Part shown: one piece after another, positions 5,822-7,899 of the stretch
How the letters are laid out: the number at the start of each line of letters is the position of its first letter
Numbering within the stretch: the stretch's first letter is position 1
Assembly: GCA_020741375.1 (NCBI GenBank)
Contig: DYZF01000274.1
Location: 1-7,899, forward strand
From: Tessaracoccus flavescens
Lineage (GTDB): Bacteria > Actinomycetota > Actinomycetes > Propionibacteriales > Propionibacteriaceae
Reading direction: 5' to 3'
Length of the DNA stretch: 7,899 nt
Translations under genes and position numbers: made by a program
The notes under the pieces: model-generated
Told to the model about the DNA's origin: nothing
What the model saw: the letters and a program-made list of their open reading frames with translations, nothing else
Databases searched by the model: none

Positions 5822-6580
5822 ATGAGAGCGCTGATGGCGGCCTTCGGGCTGTTCACCATCATCCCGATGCCGCCCGTTCTGGACGTCAACCGGAAGGTCG
5901 CTGGTCGCTCCATGGCGGCGATGCCGTGGATGGGGCTCATTCTGGGGCTGGCTGGGGGTTGTGTGTTCTGGGCGACTGCACGGCTCTCGGGCTCCGGCTT
6001 GTTGGCCGCCGCGCTCGCGCTCGGCCTACTGGCCGCCGTCACCGGCGCACTGCATCTCGACGGCTTGGCTGACACTGCCGACGGCCTCGGTTCGCGCAAG
6101 CCTGCCGAAGAAGCGCTCACCATCATGCGCCGCTCCGACATCGGCCCGATGGGCGTCGTCACACTCCTGTTCGCGCTACTGACCTCCGTGGCGGCGCTGT
6201 CCAGCGTGGGTGCACTCGCCGGTGCGGGCGCCGTCGCCTGTGCCGCGATGGTGGCACGCGCGGCAATCGTGGTCGCCACAGTGCCTCAGGCGTCGGCGCG
6301 CAGGCAGGGTTTCGGCGCCCTCTTCACGGGCGTGACATCGGGTGGATCGGCGGCCCTCAACGTGTGCCTGGTGGCGGCGGTCGCGGCCGGGTGCGGATGG
6401 CTGGTCGGTGGCCTCGCTGGGCTCGTCGGCTTCCTGTGCGGCGCCGCAGCGGCGCTCGGGGCCGGGGCCGCGTGGGCCGCGCACTTGCGCCGTCGGCTCG
6501 GCGGCCTCACGGGCGACACCTTTGGCTCGATCGCCGAGATCAGCCAACTGGTGTTTCTGGTCGCGGTGGCGCTGATCTGA
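5822..6580 (+). CDS. cobS: Adenosylcobinamide-GDP ribazoletransferase (cobalamin synthase)
   Basis: This polytopic membrane enzyme joins adenosylcobinamide-GDP to alpha-ribazole (or its phosphate) to complete the nucleotide loop of cobalamin. The 252 residues are normal for CobS. The N-terminal LFTIIPMP (10-17) is typical. The diagnostic acidic motif ALHLDGLADTADGLGS (76-91) holds Asp80, Asp84 and Asp87. RRSDIGPMG (103-111) and GDTFGSIAEI (231-240) are the other conserved blocks. Hydrophobic segments cover most of the rest, near 37-53, 58-75, 111-130, 133-155 and 178-222. The ATG at 5822 has GAGG (5813-5816), overlapping the cobU stop, 5 bases upstream. The last 41 bases overlap the convergent 2H phosphoesterase gene. 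Its usual partner CobT, which supplies alpha-ribazole phosphate, is not in this window. Confidence 0.95.
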   Translation: MRALMAAFGLFTIIPMPPVLDVNRKVAGRSMAAMPWMGLILGLAGGCVFWATARLSGSGLLAAALALGLLAAVTGALHLDGLADTADGLGSRKPAEEALTIMRRSDIGPMGVVTLLFALLTSVAALSSVGALAGAGAVACAAMVARAAIVVATVPQASARRQGFGALFTGVTSGGSAALNVCLVAAVAAGCGWLVGGLAGLVGFLCGAAAALGAGAAWAAHLRRRLGGLTGDTFGSIAEISQLVFLVAVALI

Positions 6581-7217
6581 CCCACTCCCCCGTCGCCAGA
6601 TCGAGAGTGCCTTCGACGCGAAGCGGACCAGCGATGTCGGCGGTGTCGTACGTCATCAATGCAAGCCGCTCGACGGCGAAACTCACCGGTGGCGGCAGCT
6701 TCAGATCGCGGGCTATGGCGTACAGGCCCGCGATGGACGTGGCGATTCGGTAATGCCCGGCTGTGACGTGCGGGGTGTACCGGGGGTCGGTCACCAAGGC
6801 CTGCTGCAGGCGAAGCAGTTCAGGACCCGACACTGACAGATACGGCACCATCGGGAAGGTGCCCCATCCGCCGACGACCACCTCGAACGGCGCCAACCGC
6901 ACGGAACGCAAAGCCTCGAGGTCGCCGTCGAGGCGCACTGGGGTGAAGGCGTCCGCGGGATGACAGTGCGGCTCCGGGATGAGCCCACGGAAGGCGACGG
7001 TGATGTGCGGCTGCCGCTCGTAACGAGGAAGCAGCAGATCGCGGTAGAGGTTGCGCACCGACGCGACGGCGGCGCGCACGTCGTCGCGATCAGCGTCGAC
7101 CGCCCACAGGGCAGCGCGACGACACCCTCGGTGCCACTCGACGAAATCGTCATCGCGGCACGCTACGGTCATAGCCCCGTCTGGCCAGCGGCCATCCGAT
7201 GCATCGAGTGTCGCCAT
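6540..7217 (-). CDS. 2H phosphoesterase superfamily protein ('2'-5' RNA ligase family')
   Basis: The 225-residue cytoplasmic protein carries the two HxT motifs that define the 2H phosphoesterase (LigT-like) fold: PHIT with His71 and Thr73, and PHVT with His150 and Thr152. They are spaced as expected for two pseudo-symmetric lobes. Relatives act on 2',5' or cyclic phosphodiester bonds in RNA or nucleotides; the substrate here is unknown. A 60-residue N-terminal section with WHRGCRRAALWAVD and an Arg/Asp-rich helix precedes the first motif. The C-terminus is Pro-rich (PPRPETPVG). The ATG at 7217 has an AAAGGA ribosome binding site 4 bases upstream. The gene converges on cobS and its last 41 bases are antisense to the cobS end. 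It lies downstream of the YceI gene on the same strand, with a likely terminator between. A role in cobalamin synthesis is not supported by the sequence. Confidence 0.85.
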   Translation of the reverse strand: MATLDASDGRWPDGAMTVACRDDDFVEWHRGCRRAALWAVDADRDDVRAAVASVRNLYRDLLLPRYERQPHITVAFRGLIPEPHCHPADAFTPVRLDGDLEALRSVRLAPFEVVVGGWGTFPMVPYLSVSGPELLRLQQALVTDPRYTPHVTAGHYRIATSIAGLYAIARDLKLPPPVSFAVERLALMTYDTADIAGPLRVEGTLDLATGEWVRSAPPRPETPVG

Positions 7218-7245
7218 AGAGTCCTTTCGCGCCTCAAGGGTGGCA

Positions 7246-7287
7246 CAAAAGGCAGCGCCCCAACCGTCGGGGACGGCTGAGGCGCTG
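7246..7287 (-). terminator. Probable intrinsic terminator downstream of the YceI gene
   Basis: On the minus strand, 17 bases past the YceI stop, CAGCGCC (7287 down to 7281) pairs perfectly with GGCGCTG (7259 down to 7253). Inside it, CCGTC (7276 down to 7272) pairs with GACGG (7268 down to 7264) around a 3-base loop. A small internal bulge separates the two stems. The hairpin is followed by CC and then TTTT (7250-7247). The U-tract is short, as is common in GC-rich bacteria, so termination may be partial and some readthrough into the 2H phosphoesterase gene is possible. Confidence 0.6.
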
Positions 7288-7303
7288 GTTTGAGGTAAGA
7301 GGA

Positions 7304-7846
7304 TCAGGCCTGCTGGATGGCAGAGATCTCAAGCTCGATGGTGATCTTGTCGGACACGAGGAAGCCGCCGGTCTCGAGCGCGGCGTTCCAGGTGAGGCCG
7401 AAGTCTGAGCGGTTGATCTGGGTGGAGCCCTCGAAGCCAACGCGGGTGTTGCCGAAGGGATCCTTGGCGGCGCCCTGGAACTCGAGCGGGAAGGTGACGG
7501 ACTTGGTGACGTCCTTGATGGTGAGGTCGCCGGTCACTTCGACAACGTCGCCCTTGACGGCGTAGTCGGTGCCCTTGAAGGTCCAAGTGGGGTAGTTCTC
7601 AACGTCGAAGAAGTCCTCGGAGCGGATGTGGCCGTCGCGGTCGGCGTTGCGGGTGTTGACCGAGCCGGCGTTGATGGTGACGTCGAGGGTGGTGTTCTGG
7701 GGGTTGGCGCCGTCGACGACAGCCTGGCCCTCGAACTCCTCGAAGGAGCCGCGGACCTTGGTGACCATCGCGTGGCGGGTCACGAAGGAGAAGGTGGTGT
7801 GGGAGGGATCGAGGACGTAGGTGCCGTTGAGCTCGTTGATGTTCAT
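7304..7846 (-). CDS. YceI family protein, cytoplasmic form
   Basis: The 180 residues form a full-length YceI lipocalin-like beta-barrel. Family members bind long isoprenoids or other amphipathic lipids, and some are induced by stress or base. Hallmarks are YVLDPSHTTFSFVTRHAMV (10-28), VRGSFEEFEG (31-40), RDGHIRSEDFFDVENYP (70-86), GDLTIKDVTKSV (106-117), INRSDFGL (144-151) and the final strand VSDKITIELEI (164-174). There is no signal peptide, unlike the periplasmic E. coli protein, so it probably stays in the cytoplasm, as is usual for actinobacterial members. The ATG at 7846 has AAAGGA 7 bases upstream. The gene appears to be transcribed alone, with a promoter near the window's right edge and a terminator behind it. 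The ligand and physiological role are unknown. Confidence 0.95.
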   Translation of the reverse strand: MNINELNGTYVLDPSHTTFSFVTRHAMVTKVRGSFEEFEGQAVVDGANPQNTTLDVTINAGSVNTRNADRDGHIRSEDFFDVENYPTWTFKGTDYAVKGDVVEVTGDLTIKDVTKSVTFPLEFQGAAKDPFGNTRVGFEGSTQINRSDFGLTWNAALETGGFLVSDKITIELEISAIQQA

Positions 7847-7874
7847 GTGAGGGTCCTTTCCGGGGTGGTGGCAC

Positions 7875-7896
7875 CAACCTTACAGATGATTGGTTG
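7875..7896 (-). promoter_or_regulatory. Candidate YceI promoter -10 with overlapping inverted repeat
   Basis: On the minus strand TAAGGT (7882 down to 7877) fits the TANNNT -10 pattern and lies about 30 bases before the ATG. That leaves a short leader with an AAAGGA ribosome binding site. The -35 would fall at or beyond the window end. An inverted repeat, CAACC - 12 bases - GGTTG (7896 down to 7875), overlaps the -10, the geometry of a MarR- or TetR-type operator. The arms are only 5 bases, so chance is a real alternative. Confidence 0.35.
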
Positions 7897-7899
7897 AAG

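Noticed and set aside
5518..6279. A 253-codon open frame on the minus strand opposite cobU and cobS
   Set aside because: It is Ala/Ser/Arg-rich, crosses the boundary of two real genes and shows no family features.
6574..6602. GATCTG...CAGATC inverted repeat at the cobS end, as a terminator
   Set aside because: The 6-bp stem has a 17-base loop and no following T-run on either strand, and it lies partly in overlapping coding sequence.
6540..7217. The 2H phosphoesterase as a replacement for the missing alpha-ribazole phosphatase CobC
   Set aside because: 2H proteins cleave phosphodiesters, not the phosphomonoester CobC removes. The gene is on the opposite strand and has its own neighbours, so adjacency alone is not evidence.
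1..7899. A new defence, mobile or biosynthetic system
   Set aside because: Every sizeable gene except one small membrane protein belongs to a known housekeeping family, base composition looks even, and there are no mobile-element ends, arrays or toxin-like gene pairs.

Overview
The window is GC-rich, densely packed bacterial chromosome. The sequence points to an actinobacterium: a Mycobacterium-like class II fructose-bisphosphate aldolase, TANNNT-type -10 elements set directly before start codons, GTG starts and 4-base gene overlaps. The cobalamin genes and overall style would fit Propionibacteriaceae, but that placement is inference. I see no insertion sequence, tRNA, rRNA, CRISPR array or prophage gene.

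Left part (1-4458, all minus strand). Read in the direction of transcription from the right, the order is: a CNNM/CorC-type membrane protein with DUF21, CBS pair and CorC_HlyC domain (3112-4458); a second, shorter CNNM protein without the C-terminal domain (2084-3115); a TrmH/SPOUT RNA methyltransferase (1467-2087); a small two-helix membrane protein (900-1439); and the class II aldolase, whose C-terminus lies beyond base 1. The first three are joined by ATGA and GTGA overlaps and look like one translationally coupled operon. The small membrane gene and fba may have their own promoters.

Middle part (4459-6580). A 97-base divergent intergenic region separates the CNNM operon from a plus-strand cobalamin operon, cobA-cobU-cobS. 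CobA (SUMT) diverts uroporphyrinogen III into corrin synthesis. CobU activates adenosylcobinamide to its GDP form, and CobS joins that to alpha-ribazole. The window therefore holds the entry step and two nucleotide-loop steps; the corrin-ring genes, cobT and cobC are not here.

Right part (6540-7899, minus strand). A 2H phosphoesterase ('2'-5' RNA ligase family') gene converges on cobS and overlaps its 3' end by 41 bases. Upstream of it, behind a probable intrinsic terminator, is a cytoplasmic YceI-family gene with a candidate promoter and a small inverted repeat at the window edge.

The content is mostly housekeeping. I found no convincing undescribed system. The points most worth a second look are the antisense overlap of cobS with the 2H phosphoesterase, the coupled CNNM pair with its RNA methyltransferase, and the palindrome in the divergent promoter region.
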